Shown here in pieces: positions 9,701 to 16,845 of a DNA stretch of 64,000 bases (position 1 is its first letter; each line of letters starts with the position of its first letter). The notes below the pieces were generated by a model. That model saw nothing but the letters and a program-made list of their open reading frames with translations. It was not told the origin of the DNA and did not search any database. Made by a program: the position numbers and the translations under genes. The stretch covers positions 86,297 to 150,296 of the forward strand of contig CANJII010000003.1 in assembly GCA_947474435.1 (NCBI GenBank), in the 5' to 3' direction. Source of the stretch: Chitinophagaceae bacterium (GTDB taxonomy: Bacteria > Bacteroidota > Bacteroidia > Chitinophagales > UBA10324).

Positions 9701-10117
9701 CATTTTATGAGTGAGTTTTTCCCACGCATCTTGATATTTTAAAACTTCGCGACGGCATTCGGCATTGTATTCTTCAATCGAAATTTTTTTTCCGATGTCT
9801 TCCTTCGTGATGCCTAAATTTTTTTCAACACTTAATTCAACAGGTAAACCGTGTGTATCCCAACCGCTTTTTCTGTTTACCTGAAAACCTCTTTGTGTTT
9901 TGTATCGGCAGAATAAATCTTTAATAGCCCGTCCCATCACATGATGAATGCCGGGCATTCCATTGGCCGAAGGCGGACCTTCATAAAAAACAAAGGGGGT
10001 TTTTCCTTCGCGGGTTGAAATACTTTTCTCAAAAATTTTTTCGTCCACCCAGAATTTTCCCACCTCATTTTCCAATGAAGGCAGGTCGAGTGATTTATAT
10101 TCGTTGTAGGCGCTCAT
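6767..10117 (-). CDS. ileS: Isoleucyl-tRNA synthetase with a GxHH signature
   Basis: Class Ia synthetase that charges tRNA-Ile and edits misactivated valine. The 1116-residue protein has the Rossmann catalytic core, the CP1 editing insertion (about residues 200-400, including a TTPWTLPSN motif), the KMSKR loop near residue 663, and an anticodon-binding C-terminal half. The first signature motif, normally HxGH, reads G56-I57-H58-H59 after PPSANGMP, i.e. GxHH. That swap is a feature of a subset of IleRS2 enzymes reported to be hyper-resistant to mupirocin. A copy of the CTTCGACA repeat lies in the 3' part. It is the first gene of an ileS-DksA-like-lspA operon. Confidence 0.97.
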   Translation of the reverse strand: MSAYNEYKSLDLPSLENEVGKFWVDEKIFEKSISTREGKTPFVFYEGPPSANGMPGIHHVMGRAIKDLFCRYKTQRGFQVNRKSGWDTHGLPVELSVEKNLGITKEDIGKKISIEEYNAECRREVLKYQDAWEKLTHKMGYWVDLKNPYITYENNYIETLWWALKQLFDKGLLYEGYTIQPYSPAAGTGLSTHELNQPGCYRLVKDTTVVAQFKVVNDEKSKFLFRDDVPVYFLAWTTTPWTLPSNTALTIGGEIEYSLVQTFNPYTAIPINVILAKTLIGKYFDNNFENAEMKFEAGKKELPWKIISTFKGKDLEGIHYEQLIPFEANKMVERNGQLLFFGEAGGVVVLGDFVTTEDGTGIVHTAPSFGSDDFRMAKKYGLGSLTLVDKQGKFIDGVGEFSGMYVKNYKDDAKYESPDVLICIKLKKENKAFKVEKYEHNYPHCWRTDKPVIYYPLDSWFVKTTAAKERMMQLNNSINWKPESTGTGRFGNWLENLQDWNLSRSRFWGTPLPLWKSEDDSEVVCIGSIEELKEQIKLSSQNAKLFNLKYDAQSISENLKDLHRPFIDRIFLISKSGKKLSRTPDLVDVWFDSGAMPYAQWHFPFENKDLFAKNFPADFIAEGVDQTRGWFFTLHALATLLYDSVAYKNVVSNGLVLDKSGNKMSKRLGNSVDPFETLDKYGADATRWYMISNSQPWDNLKFDIAGIDEVKRKFFGTLYNTYNFFAVYANIDKFIYKENEVPLNKRPEIDQWIISLLNSLVKTVQNDFDNYEPTHAARTIQEFVDEHLSNWYVRLCRRRFWKGEYTEDKIAAYQTLYTCLLTISKLMAPVSPFFADKLFRDLNLVSKKENSESVHISDWPVVNENEIDKSLEERMQIAQDISSLVLSLRKKVNIKVRQPLNKIMIPVLNENFQSQVEAVKDLILSEVNVKEIEFIIETEGVIKKKAKANFKLLGQKLGKKMKAAADIIAVFSQNQIAELEKNKYIQITIDTELVEVLLEEVEIISEDIPGWQVTNKNELTIALDITITDELQEEGNARELVNKLQKMRKEGGFNITDRVELTIEKQDFINATIHHFKNYICAEILADDLQMVEQLSDAEVVEVNDFPIKIILKQKK
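7132..7150. repeat. CTTCGACA-family repeat arm inside ileS
   Basis: CTTCGACAAGCTCAGTAT matches the left arm of the grpE-dnaJ repeat (1408-1425) with one mismatch in 18 bases. On the coding strand it encodes the TELVEV part of the IleRS C-terminal domain. The surrounding protein keeps an ordinary length, so the arm replaced or converged on existing sequence and did not add an obvious peptide. Confidence 0.6.
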
Positions 10118-10206
10118 AATTCGGGCGCAATATTCGGAAAAAGAATTTTAAGAAGGAGTTTTTATAATGAAACCATTTGTTAATTTTATCAAAATTTTTA
10201 ATCCCC

Positions 10207-11223
10207 ATGAAAAAATCAATTACATTTTTAGGTTTAGTTTTTCTTTTAATAAATTATCAGAATTCCTATAGTCAGGTAGCAAAAACCCCTTTGCTTGAAG
10301 AGTTTACAAGCAGCACTTGCGGTCCTTGTGCAGCAAACAATCCAACCTTTGATGCAATGTGTGATGCCCATGCCGGAAATTTTGTTTGTGTTAAATATCA
10401 AATGAATTGGCCTGGAAGCGGCGATATTTATTATAATTCTGATGGAAGTATAAGAAGAAACGCTTATGCAGTAACCGGAATACCTGAATTGGCGGTTAAT
10501 GGTACTGTTCAGGCTACACAACCTGCAGGATATATATCTTCAGATTTAACGGCTGATCAAAATTTAACCACTAATTTAATAATTGATGCGCAGTTTACTT
10601 TGGATGATTCAATGCTTACTGTTTTTGGTGAGTTACATTCTCAACAGGATTATACCGGAACAATTCGCCGATACATTGCAATAGTTGAAAGGCATACCTA
10701 TGACAATGCAAGTAGTAATGGTGAAACTGAATTTTCATATGTTGAGCAAAAAATGCTTCCGAATGGAGCAGGTGCTTACACGACCGGACTTATAAACGGA
10801 GCAGAAATTCCATTCACCCAAACTATTAATCTAAATTCAATAGCTAATATTGAAGACAAGAACAATTTGATGTTTGCAGTTTGGGTGCAGAGTTCCACAA
10901 CCAAGGAAGTACTGCAATCAACATGGGCTACTTTTCCTTCCGGCATTCAGGAGCCAACTGTAACAGCAAGCGGAATTGTAAAACTTTTTCCAAACCCGTC
11001 TTCCGGTCAGGCAACTATTGATTATCAATTACAGGATAATTCTTATGTATCAATGAAAATTATTAATGCCGTTGGTCAGATTGTTGGAGAAAAAAATATT
11101 GGGAATATCGCATATGGACTTCATCAGGAAACAATAAATACTGTTAATTTAACAGAAGGAATTTATTTCATTGATTTACAAATCGGGGATAATCATTATC
11201 GTCAGCCACTGATGGTTCAGTAA
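10207..11223 (+). CDS. Omp28-related thioredoxin-like protein with T9SS sorting domain
   Basis: Exported protein of 338 residues. A signal peptide (about 1-22) precedes an Omp28-type thioredoxin-like domain whose EEFTSSTCGPC segment places a CGPC redox motif at residues 38-41. The final 80 residues start with LFPNPSSGQ and end in the LTEGIYFIDL pattern of a type A T9SS C-terminal sorting domain, so the mature protein is probably secreted and surface-attached. The ATG at 10207 gives MKKSITFLGL; a TTG 30 bp upstream is less likely. A strong terminator follows. A longer paralogue lies at 51043-53082. Whether it acts as a surface oxidoreductase or adhesin is unknown. Confidence 0.88.
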   Translation: MKKSITFLGLVFLLINYQNSYSQVAKTPLLEEFTSSTCGPCAANNPTFDAMCDAHAGNFVCVKYQMNWPGSGDIYYNSDGSIRRNAYAVTGIPELAVNGTVQATQPAGYISSDLTADQNLTTNLIIDAQFTLDDSMLTVFGELHSQQDYTGTIRRYIAIVERHTYDNASSNGETEFSYVEQKMLPNGAGAYTTGLINGAEIPFTQTINLNSIANIEDKNNLMFAVWVQSSTTKEVLQSTWATFPSGIQEPTVTASGIVKLFPNPSSGQATIDYQLQDNSYVSMKIINAVGQIVGEKNIGNIAYGLHQETINTVNLTEGIYFIDLQIGDNHYRQPLMVQ

Positions 11224-11239
11224 AAAAATTAGAGAGAAT

Positions 11240-11276
11240 AAAAAAGGGAGCGGTTTACTTAACCGCTCCCTTTTTT
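11240..11276 (+). terminator. Rho-independent terminator after the Omp28-like gene
   Basis: A perfect 10-bp stem GGGAGCGGTT/AACCGCTCCC (11246-11255 and 11261-11270) with a 5-nt loop is preceded by six A and followed by six T. It lies 23 bp after the stop codon. The A/T flanks would let it work on both strands, but only the plus-strand gene reads into it. Confidence 0.92.
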
Positions 11277-11280
11277 ATTA

Positions 11281-11569
11281 AAATCTCTCTGTTAAATTTA
11301 TTTGATCATGGACAATGCATGATATTTCTAAATTTGCTTCTTCTAACAGCCATGCCAGGTAAAAAAATTTGAAAACGCATTTTCAGTAAAATAGTTAATG
11401 AAAATTTCATTGTTAAAAAAAGACACGAAAAGCTTTTTTTATGATTTTCAAAACAGAGTTGGAAATAGAATTGAATTCTATGGAATCTGGGATAAGCTTA
11501 TGACGAAAAATTAAATTGTTACTTCACAAGTGAAAAGTAAAGTTGGAACCAATAGAAAGCTGAACATAA
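11281..11569. other. Intergenic region without recognised gene
   Basis: About 290 bp of AT-rich sequence between the Omp28-like terminator and the next lipoprotein gene. I see no convincing open frame or RNA gene. TAAATTTG at 11329-11336 fits the TAnnTTTG -7 consensus, with TTTG at 11301-11304. The 24-nt spacing is longer than usual and the next start codon is 230 bp away, so a promoter call would be weak. Confidence 0.5.
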
Positions 11570-11995
11570 ATGATAAAGCAGTATAAAAATATTTTTTCTG
11601 TGACCTCCATCCGAAATTTATTATTGGCAGTTATAATTCTCTTTACTTCCTGTACTCAATTCTGGTTTGGTGGCATTCAGGATCAGGCTGATGAGCTGGT
11701 GATTCAGTTTTATTCGCACGATAAAAACAAACCTGATCCTGCTCCAATTGACATCACGGATAAAAACACCATCGATAAAATTTCAGCATACATTGAAAAA
11801 ACAGAACCTGAAAAAAAAGATTGCGGTTACGATGGAGTTTTAAAATATAAATCGAAAGGCAAGGATTTACTGGATGTGGAATTTGCTATTGCTGATACTT
11901 GTAATTATGTGGCCTTCGTTCTAAATAGTAATGTGAACTACAGAAAACTGAATGCTGAAGGTGTAAAGTATCTGAAAGATTTGAATCAATATTAA
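11570..11995 (+). CDS. Small predicted lipoprotein, unknown function
   Basis: A 141-residue protein not recognised as a named family. A basic start and hydrophobic segment (about residues 14-27) end in a lipobox-like FTSC, so it is probably an exported lipoprotein. The mature part is polar and charged with a lone pair of cysteines (KKDCGYDG and ADTCNYV) that could form a disulfide. It lies 2 bp upstream of pdxH and probably shares its transcript, though no functional link to vitamin B6 is evident. The lipobox, the tight spacing and the compact domain support it as a real gene. Confidence 0.7.
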   Translation: MIKQYKNIFSVTSIRNLLLAVIILFTSCTQFWFGGIQDQADELVIQFYSHDKNKPDPAPIDITDKNTIDKISAYIEKTEPEKKDCGYDGVLKYKSKGKDLLDVEFAIADTCNYVAFVLNSNVNYRKLNAEGVKYLKDLNQY

Positions 11996-11997
11996 TC

Positions 11998-12630
11998 ATG
12001 AAAGATTTAAGAGAAAATTATTCGAAAGGAGAATTGCTGGAAACAATGATTGACAAAAATCCAATCGTTCAGTTTCAGCAGTGGTTTGATGAAGCGGTGA
12101 AAGAAAAAATTCCGGAACCAAATGCATTTATACTTTCAACTGCCATGGTTGATTTTAAACCATCAGCAAGAGTGATGTTATTGAAAGGAGTAGAAAATAA
12201 TTCGTTTGTTTTTTTCACCAACTACGAAAGCCGCAAGGGAAAAGAACTCACATGGAACCCGTATGCGGCAATGGTTTTTTTGTGGTTGCCAATGCAGCGA
12301 CAAATCAGGATTGAAGGACGGGTAGAAAAAATTTCAACAGAAGAATCACAAAATTATTTTCGCTCCCGCCCGCGCGAAAGTCAGTTGGGTGCATGGTGTT
12401 CTGCTCAAAGTTCTGTTTTAAAAAACAGAAGTGAACTGGATAATAAATATGCTGATCTCGAAAAAAAATATGAGGGAAAAGAAATTCCAAAACCACCATA
12501 CTGGGGCGGCTTTAAAGTAATTCCATCGTCAATAGAATTGTGGCAGGGAAGAGCCTCGCGCCTGCATGATCGCCTGCGATATACTTTTATGAATGAAGGT
12601 GATTGGAAGTTGGAGCGTTTATCTCCATAA
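11998..12630 (+). CDS. pdxH: Pyridoxamine/pyridoxine 5'-phosphate oxidase
   Basis: FMN-dependent enzyme that oxidises pyridoxine or pyridoxamine 5'-phosphate to pyridoxal 5'-phosphate, in the final or salvage step of vitamin B6 metabolism. The 210-residue length is normal. Family segments include PSARVMLLKG, FFTNYESRKGKEL (FMN phosphate contact region), QIRIEGRVEK, SRPRESQLGAW, and the C-terminal ELWQGRASRLHDR with the substrate-binding arginine/histidine. It ends in ERLSP, matching the usual RLxP terminus. It starts 2 bp after the lipoprotein gene stop. Confidence 0.97.
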   Translation: MKDLRENYSKGELLETMIDKNPIVQFQQWFDEAVKEKIPEPNAFILSTAMVDFKPSARVMLLKGVENNSFVFFTNYESRKGKELTWNPYAAMVFLWLPMQRQIRIEGRVEKISTEESQNYFRSRPRESQLGAWCSAQSSVLKNRSELDNKYADLEKKYEGKEIPKPPYWGGFKVIPSSIELWQGRASRLHDRLRYTFMNEGDWKLERLSP

Positions 12631-12635
12631 AATAA

Positions 12636-12663
12636 AAACCCCTAAAGTATTTTCTTCAGGGGC
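12636..12663 (-). terminator. Terminator between pdxH and the bTHX gene
   Basis: Arms CCCCTAAAG (12639-12647) and CTTCAGGGG (12654-12662) pair over nine positions with one mismatch. Read on the minus strand the hairpin is followed by TTTTTATTTTA, so it best fits termination of the bTHX gene. It starts 8 bp after the pdxH stop and may also slow readthrough from that side. Confidence 0.8.
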
Positions 12664-12674
12664 TTCAATTGATA

Positions 12675-12875
12675 TTATTCAGCTTTCTTTTTTGCAGCAG
12701 CTTTTTTAGGAGCAGCAACTTTTTTTGGTGCAGCAGCAGGTGCAGCAGTTTTCTTGGCAGCAGCAGGTGCAGCAGTTTTTGCAGCAGCAGATTTCACTGC
12801 TTTTTGTGGTCGGCTAATTCCGTATGAACCTTTGAAGCGCTTTCCTTTTGCTGTTCTTTTATCTCCTCTTCCCAT
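12675..12875 (-). CDS. Small-subunit ribosomal protein bTHX with Ala/Lys tail
   Basis: A 66-residue basic protein. The first 25 residues (MGRGDKRTAKGKRFKGSYG, then SRPQK) match bTHX, the small protein first seen at the head of the Thermus 30S subunit. Residues 27-66 are a low-complexity tail of Ala, Lys, Pro and Thr, absent from Thermus Thx and similar in style to the N-terminal tail of the DksA-like protein at 6036-6758. It has its own terminator and lies downstream of HU in the same direction, separated by another terminator. The N-terminal match is good; what the tail does is unknown. Confidence 0.85.
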   Translation of the reverse strand: MGRGDKRTAKGKRFKGSYGISRPQKAVKSAAAKTAAPAAAKKTAAPAAAPKKVAAPKKAAAKKKAE

Positions 12876-12974
12876 AATTATTTTTTTAAATTGTTTTTTT
12901 ATTGGTGCGCAAACTTAACTGAAATAACGCACTCTCAAAAGTCATTCATAAAATCAGATTGCTATAAAAGAAAA

Positions 12975-12999
12975 GAAGCAAGACAATGTGCCTTGCTTC
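12975..12999 (-). terminator. Terminator downstream of HU
   Basis: GAAGCAAG (12975-12982) and CTTGCTTC (12992-12999) form an 8-bp stem with a 9-nt loop. On the minus strand it is followed by TTTTCTTTTA. It lies about 27 bp past the HU stop codon. Confidence 0.8.
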
Positions 13000-13025
13000 C
13001 TTTCCTGGTTTTGGTTTAGATTTTA

Positions 13026-13298
13026 TTATCTCACTTTGGTAGCGAACTCTTTTCCGGCTTTAAATTTCACTACTTTTTTCGCTGCAATTTTTATTGCCTT
13101 TCCGGTTTGCGGATTGCGACCCATGCGTGCTGAGCGTTTGTTCACCGAGAATGTACCGAAGCCAACCAAGGTCAGCTTATCGCCTTTCTTTAATGAAGTC
13201 ATAGTAGTGCCGATGAATGCATTCAATGCAGCACCTGCCTGTGTCTTGTTGATCTTCGCTTCTGCGCTGATCTTGTTAATTAAATCTCCTTTGTTCAT
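13026..13298 (-). CDS. HU-family DNA-binding protein
   Basis: Histone-like dimeric DNA-bending protein of 90 residues, the standard HU length. It begins [11 protein letters not shown] and keeps the helical base, the GFGTFSV turn and the [10 protein letters not shown] arm whose proline intercalates into DNA, then VVKFKAGK near the C-terminus. It is a monocistronic minus-strand gene with its own terminator. A more divergent HU relative lies at 30588-30896, so the genome has at least two. Confidence 0.97.
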   Translation of the reverse strand: MNKGDLINKISAEAKINKTQAGAALNAFIGTTMTSLKKGDKLTLVGFGTFSVNKRSARMGRNPQTGKAIKIAAKKVVKFKAGKEFATKVR

Positions 13299-13691
13299 GA
13301 TTAAAAATTTTGGGTGATTAAAAATTTACCCTTTAAATGTAAAATAGTTTTCGGTTTTTCAAATGATTATTTTATAAGCATTCGCTGTAAACCCCTCTGG
13401 CTGTGGATAACAGCGGAGTGCTTGTTTTATCGATTTGTACAATCGGTCGTGTTTCAAATAAATTAAAAATTAGAAATAAGAAATTTAATATCCATTCATC
13501 CCTTAAAGTTCAATGCCTGCAAGAGTTTCGAAGAATTATAAATTTTTACTCTTTAGAAATTGTAACAGAAACAGGTTCATGGAACTATTATTGATTGCAA
13601 TACATTAACAATATGCATCGTTATCAACAGAAATTTTTTAAGCACAGAAACTTTCTATTTTTGAATCGTAACAGAATAAAAAAATAACAGC
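13299..13691. other. Intergenic region with DnaA-box-like sequences
   Basis: This 393-bp AT-rich gap separates divergent HU and the small lipoprotein gene. TGTGGATAA at 13402-13410 is a perfect DnaA box on the minus strand, and TTATCAACA at 13621-13629 is a one-mismatch box. Two boxes are too few to call an origin, and one perfect 9-mer is expected about every 130 kb of double-stranded sequence by chance. A short frame at 13403-13594 has no family features and is not called as a gene. Confidence 0.4.
13656..13663 (+). promoter_or_regulatory. Putative -7 promoter element
   Basis: TATTTTTG fits the Bacteroidota TAnnTTTG -7 box and lies 28 bp upstream of the small lipoprotein ATG at 13692. No clear TTTG -33 box is seen, only a T-run near 13633-13639. 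Confidence 0.35.
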
Positions 13692-13883
13692 ATGCCCATC
13701 ATAAAAAAACAACGCAGACTATTTTGGTTACTCATTATCATTTTCATGAGTTCAGAATTTATTGCATGCAGTCCAAAGACTACTTGTCCTGCTTATATGA
13801 ATGGCGCAGTAACCGGAACCAGTGGTTCGTCAGCAAAAGGCAAACCGCTCTGGCCTAAGAATATGAAGAAGCAGAAAAATTAA
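13692..13883 (+). CDS. Small predicted lipoprotein
   Basis: A 63-residue protein of unknown function. A basic start and a strongly hydrophobic segment (about residues 9-24) lead to a lipobox-like FIAC, so the mature product would be a lipid-anchored peptide of under 40 residues. That part contains CPAYMNG, a Gly/Ser linker and a basic tail with PLWPKNMKK. I recall similar small secreted peptides in Bacteroidota but cannot name a family. A -7-like box lies just upstream. Confidence 0.6.
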   Translation: MPIIKKQRRLFWLLIIIFMSSEFIACSPKTTCPAYMNGAVTGTSGSSAKGKPLWPKNMKKQKN

Positions 13884-13974
13884 TTTGATAAAATATAATT
13901 GAAAAATATTTCAATGAATTTATAAAGAATAAATCGAGCTCATCAAAATTTATACTTTATCATTTATAATATTC

Positions 13975-16089
13975 TTAAGAAATTTTGCTCCATCCACCTT
14001 TTCGTTGTTGCTGATTCAACAGAAATGTAGCGAGCGATTGATGTTCGGGTAATTGCAGATGGTCATCTTTTTCTAAAATAATTTCTGCTTCTGTTCTTGC
14101 AGCCAGCAATATTTTTTTATCGTGCACCAAATCTGCAATCCGCAAATTCAATATTCCGCTTTGTTGTGTTCCTTCCAAATCGCCGGGACCGCGGAGTTCC
14201 ATATCCACTTCGGCTATTTTAAATCCATCAGTTGTTTCCACCATGGTTTGCATTCGTTTGCGCGCAACCTGATTTAATTTCCGTTCAGTCATTAAAACAC
14301 AATACGATTGGTCGGCGCCTCTTCCTACTCTTCCTCGCAATTGATGCAATTGCGATAAGCCAAACCGTTCAGCACTTTCAATCACCATCACACTTGCATT
14401 CGGAATATTCACTCCTACTTCTATTACTGTTGTTGCAATCATGATTTGTGTTTCGCGTTTTATAAAGCGACGCATTTCAAAATCGCGATCTTCGTTTTTC
14501 ATTTTACCATGCACAATACTCACAGCAAATTGAGGCAATGGAAATTCGCGAGATATACTTTCAAATCCATCCATTAAATACTTGTAATCTAGTTTCTCTG
14601 ATTCTTCAATGAGCGGATACACCACATAAATCTGTCGGTCCTTCATTATTTGTTCGCGCATGAAACCGAATACTCGCATGCGCGCACTGTCGTCGTAGTG
14701 AACAGTTTTAATAGGCTTTCGTCCGGGAGGTAATTCATCAATGACTGATACATCCAAATCACCATACAAAGTCATGGCAAGTGTTCGCGGAATCGGAGTA
14801 GCGGTCATGACTAATATGTGTGGGGGATTATTATTCTTCGTCCACATTTTTCCGCGCTGTTCAACCCCGAACCTATGCTGTTCATCAATAATTACCAAAC
14901 CCAGATTTTTAAACTGAACAGTATCTTCAATTAACGAATGAGTGCCGATGAGCAAATGAATTTCTCCTGATAAAATTCCTTCATGAATTTTTTTTCGCTC
15001 CTTTGTTTTTGTAGATGAGGTAAGCAGGGAAATATTTATTCCTAATCCTTCAACCAATTCTTTAATGGATTGAAAATGTTGTTGGGCTAAAATTTCTGTC
15101 GGCACCATAAAGCACGATTGCATTCCGTTATCGAGAGCAAGAAGAATAACACTGAGTGCCACAACTGTTTTTCCGCTGCCAACATCACCCTGCAACAACC
15201 GATTCATTTGTTTTCCTGAAACAAGGTCGGATCTTATTTCTTTAATCACTTTTTTCTGCGCATCGGTGAGCGCAAATGGAAGTTTCTCTTTATAAAACCG
15301 ATTGAAAAAATCTCCGACTTTATTAAATACAAAACCAACTGAACTTTCTTTGCGTCCGATTTTTACCTGTAATAATTTCAGTTGAATAAAAAATAATTCT
15401 TCAAACTTCAATCGTTGACGAGCGCGTTCCAATTCATATTCGTTAGATGGAAAATGCACTTGCTGAAATGAATCGTAACGGGAAGGCAAGCGAAATTTTT
15501 CTAAAATATTTTGCGGAATAATTTCTTTAAGGTCAGATGGTGCTACTTGTTGAAAGAGTGTTCGCGTGAGTTTAGAAATTCCTCTGCTATCTAAACTTTT
15601 TGCTTTTAGTTTTTCAGTTGAGGGATAAAATGGTTGCAATATTCCTGCAGGAGATTTTTTTTCGTCTTCAGTAGAAGTGATATCCGGATGAACAATGTTC
15701 ATTTTTTTTCCGAACACAGTCGGCTTACCAAACACGATGTATTCTTTTCCTTCCACCAATGATTCCTTCATCCATTTCACTCCGGCAAACCAAACGAGTT
15801 CAATGCTTCCAGTTTCATCCACCAGATTTGCAATCATTCGCTTCTTGTGTTTATCGCCTGCAACATCAATGTCTTTTAATATTCCTTTCAACTGCACATA
15901 TTGCGAAAGCGGATTCACTTCGCGCACTTTATAAATTTTTGTGCGGTCAACATAACGAAACGGTATGTGCATGAGTAAATCGCCGAAGGTGAATATTTCC
16001 AATTCCTTCTTTAAAGTTTCGGCGCGCGAAGGCCCCACTCCTTTCAGATATTCAATTGGTGTTTCGAGTAAATTATATTGGCCGGGCAT
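13975..16089 (-). CDS. recG: ATP-dependent DNA helicase RecG
   Basis: Superfamily 2 helicase that remodels stalled replication forks and Holliday junctions. The 704-residue protein has an N-terminal OB/wedge domain (VQLKGILKD region), a DVGSGKT Walker A motif near residue 304, a DEQHRFGVEQR Walker B/motif II, MTATPIPRT motif III, and the QLHQLRGRVGRG motif VI of the second RecA-like domain. Length is normal for the family. It is the last gene of a minus-strand run mutY-ssb-gldE-gldD-recG, 82 bp after gldD. Confidence 0.97.
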   Translation of the reverse strand: MPGQYNLLETPIEYLKGVGPSRAETLKKELEIFTFGDLLMHIPFRYVDRTKIYKVREVNPLSQYVQLKGILKDIDVAGDKHKKRMIANLVDETGSIELVWFAGVKWMKESLVEGKEYIVFGKPTVFGKKMNIVHPDITSTEDEKKSPAGILQPFYPSTEKLKAKSLDSRGISKLTRTLFQQVAPSDLKEIIPQNILEKFRLPSRYDSFQQVHFPSNEYELERARQRLKFEELFFIQLKLLQVKIGRKESSVGFVFNKVGDFFNRFYKEKLPFALTDAQKKVIKEIRSDLVSGKQMNRLLQGDVGSGKTVVALSVILLALDNGMQSCFMVPTEILAQQHFQSIKELVEGLGINISLLTSSTKTKERKKIHEGILSGEIHLLIGTHSLIEDTVQFKNLGLVIIDEQHRFGVEQRGKMWTKNNNPPHILVMTATPIPRTLAMTLYGDLDVSVIDELPPGRKPIKTVHYDDSARMRVFGFMREQIMKDRQIYVVYPLIEESEKLDYKYLMDGFESISREFPLPQFAVSIVHGKMKNEDRDFEMRRFIKRETQIMIATTVIEVGVNIPNASVMVIESAERFGLSQLHQLRGRVGRGADQSYCVLMTERKLNQVARKRMQTMVETTDGFKIAEVDMELRGPGDLEGTQQSGILNLRIADLVHDKKILLAARTEAEIILEKDDHLQLPEHQSLATFLLNQQQRKGGWSKIS

Positions 16090-16171
16090 GCATCACTTTC
16101 TTCTTCACAAAGTAAATTGACGAATCACAGAAATAGTTGTGTTGAATAAAAAGGGTTTCAACATTTATAAA

Positions 16172-16774
16172 TTACTTCCACTTCAATGTACTGATCAGGT
16201 GCTGAATATCTTTTTCTACAAAATGAATAACCGGCCCGAGTGAATCAACATTTGGTGTGTTGTTGAAATACAATGAGCCGCGAATAAAATGATTTACACT
16301 GTCGGTTGCAAAGAACTGAATATTGGATGCAGCATTGCCTTCAATGTTGTAATATAAACCATACACATTGTTTTTTGAATTGATAATACTTTCGTCAATA
16401 CCCGAGGCTTTCACAGTATGTTTGAATGCAAGCACATGAAAATCTTCAATGAGTTTTGCCAAACCATGATCAGCATTTATTTCTTTATAACTTAAAAAAA
16501 GTGCGCCGTTGAAATCCGGAAAATTCACATTCATCCAGCAGGGATTTTCGGGAACTGTATCTAAAAAAACAGTGTCGCGCGAAATGTTTGCATACACCGG
16601 ATACTCAAATGAGAATGGACAATATTCAGGATTGTATAATTTATAAGCATGTTCAGGAAATGAAATCCGGAAATATCCTTTTGGTTTCGGAGTGTATTCA
16701 TCATTGCATGCAACAATGAAAATCACAGCCAGAAAAATAAAACTATTCGCAACTATTTTTTTTATCTCTATCAT
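16172..16774 (-). CDS. gldD: Gliding motility lipoprotein GldD
   Basis: Lipoprotein of about 200 residues associated with gliding motility and T9SS function in Bacteroidota. The signal segment ends in IVAC with the lipidated cysteine at residue 23. The next residues, including PKPKGYFRISFPEH and a later CPFSFEYP, are characteristic of GldD. The ATG at 16774 is preferred over a TTG one codon upstream. It is directly downstream of gldE in the usual gldE-gldD arrangement. Its biochemical activity is not known. Together with several T9SS cargo genes, it implies a functional T9SS encoded elsewhere. Confidence 0.93.
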   Translation of the reverse strand: MIEIKKIVANSFIFLAVIFIVACNDEYTPKPKGYFRISFPEHAYKLYNPEYCPFSFEYPVYANISRDTVFLDTVPENPCWMNVNFPDFNGALFLSYKEINADHGLAKLIEDFHVLAFKHTVKASGIDESIINSKNNVYGLYYNIEGNAASNIQFFATDSVNHFIRGSLYFNNTPNVDSLGPVIHFVEKDIQHLISTLKWK

Positions 16775-16845
16775 CAAATCATCAAATTACCAAAACGAAG
16801 TTTCACGAATTCCATTAAAACAAAAAAAGTAAAAAGAGTAAATCA

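Noticed and set aside
13403..13594. 63-codon frame after HU
   Set aside because: GTG start inside a DnaA-box-like sequence, no family features, low-complexity composition and no conserved context.
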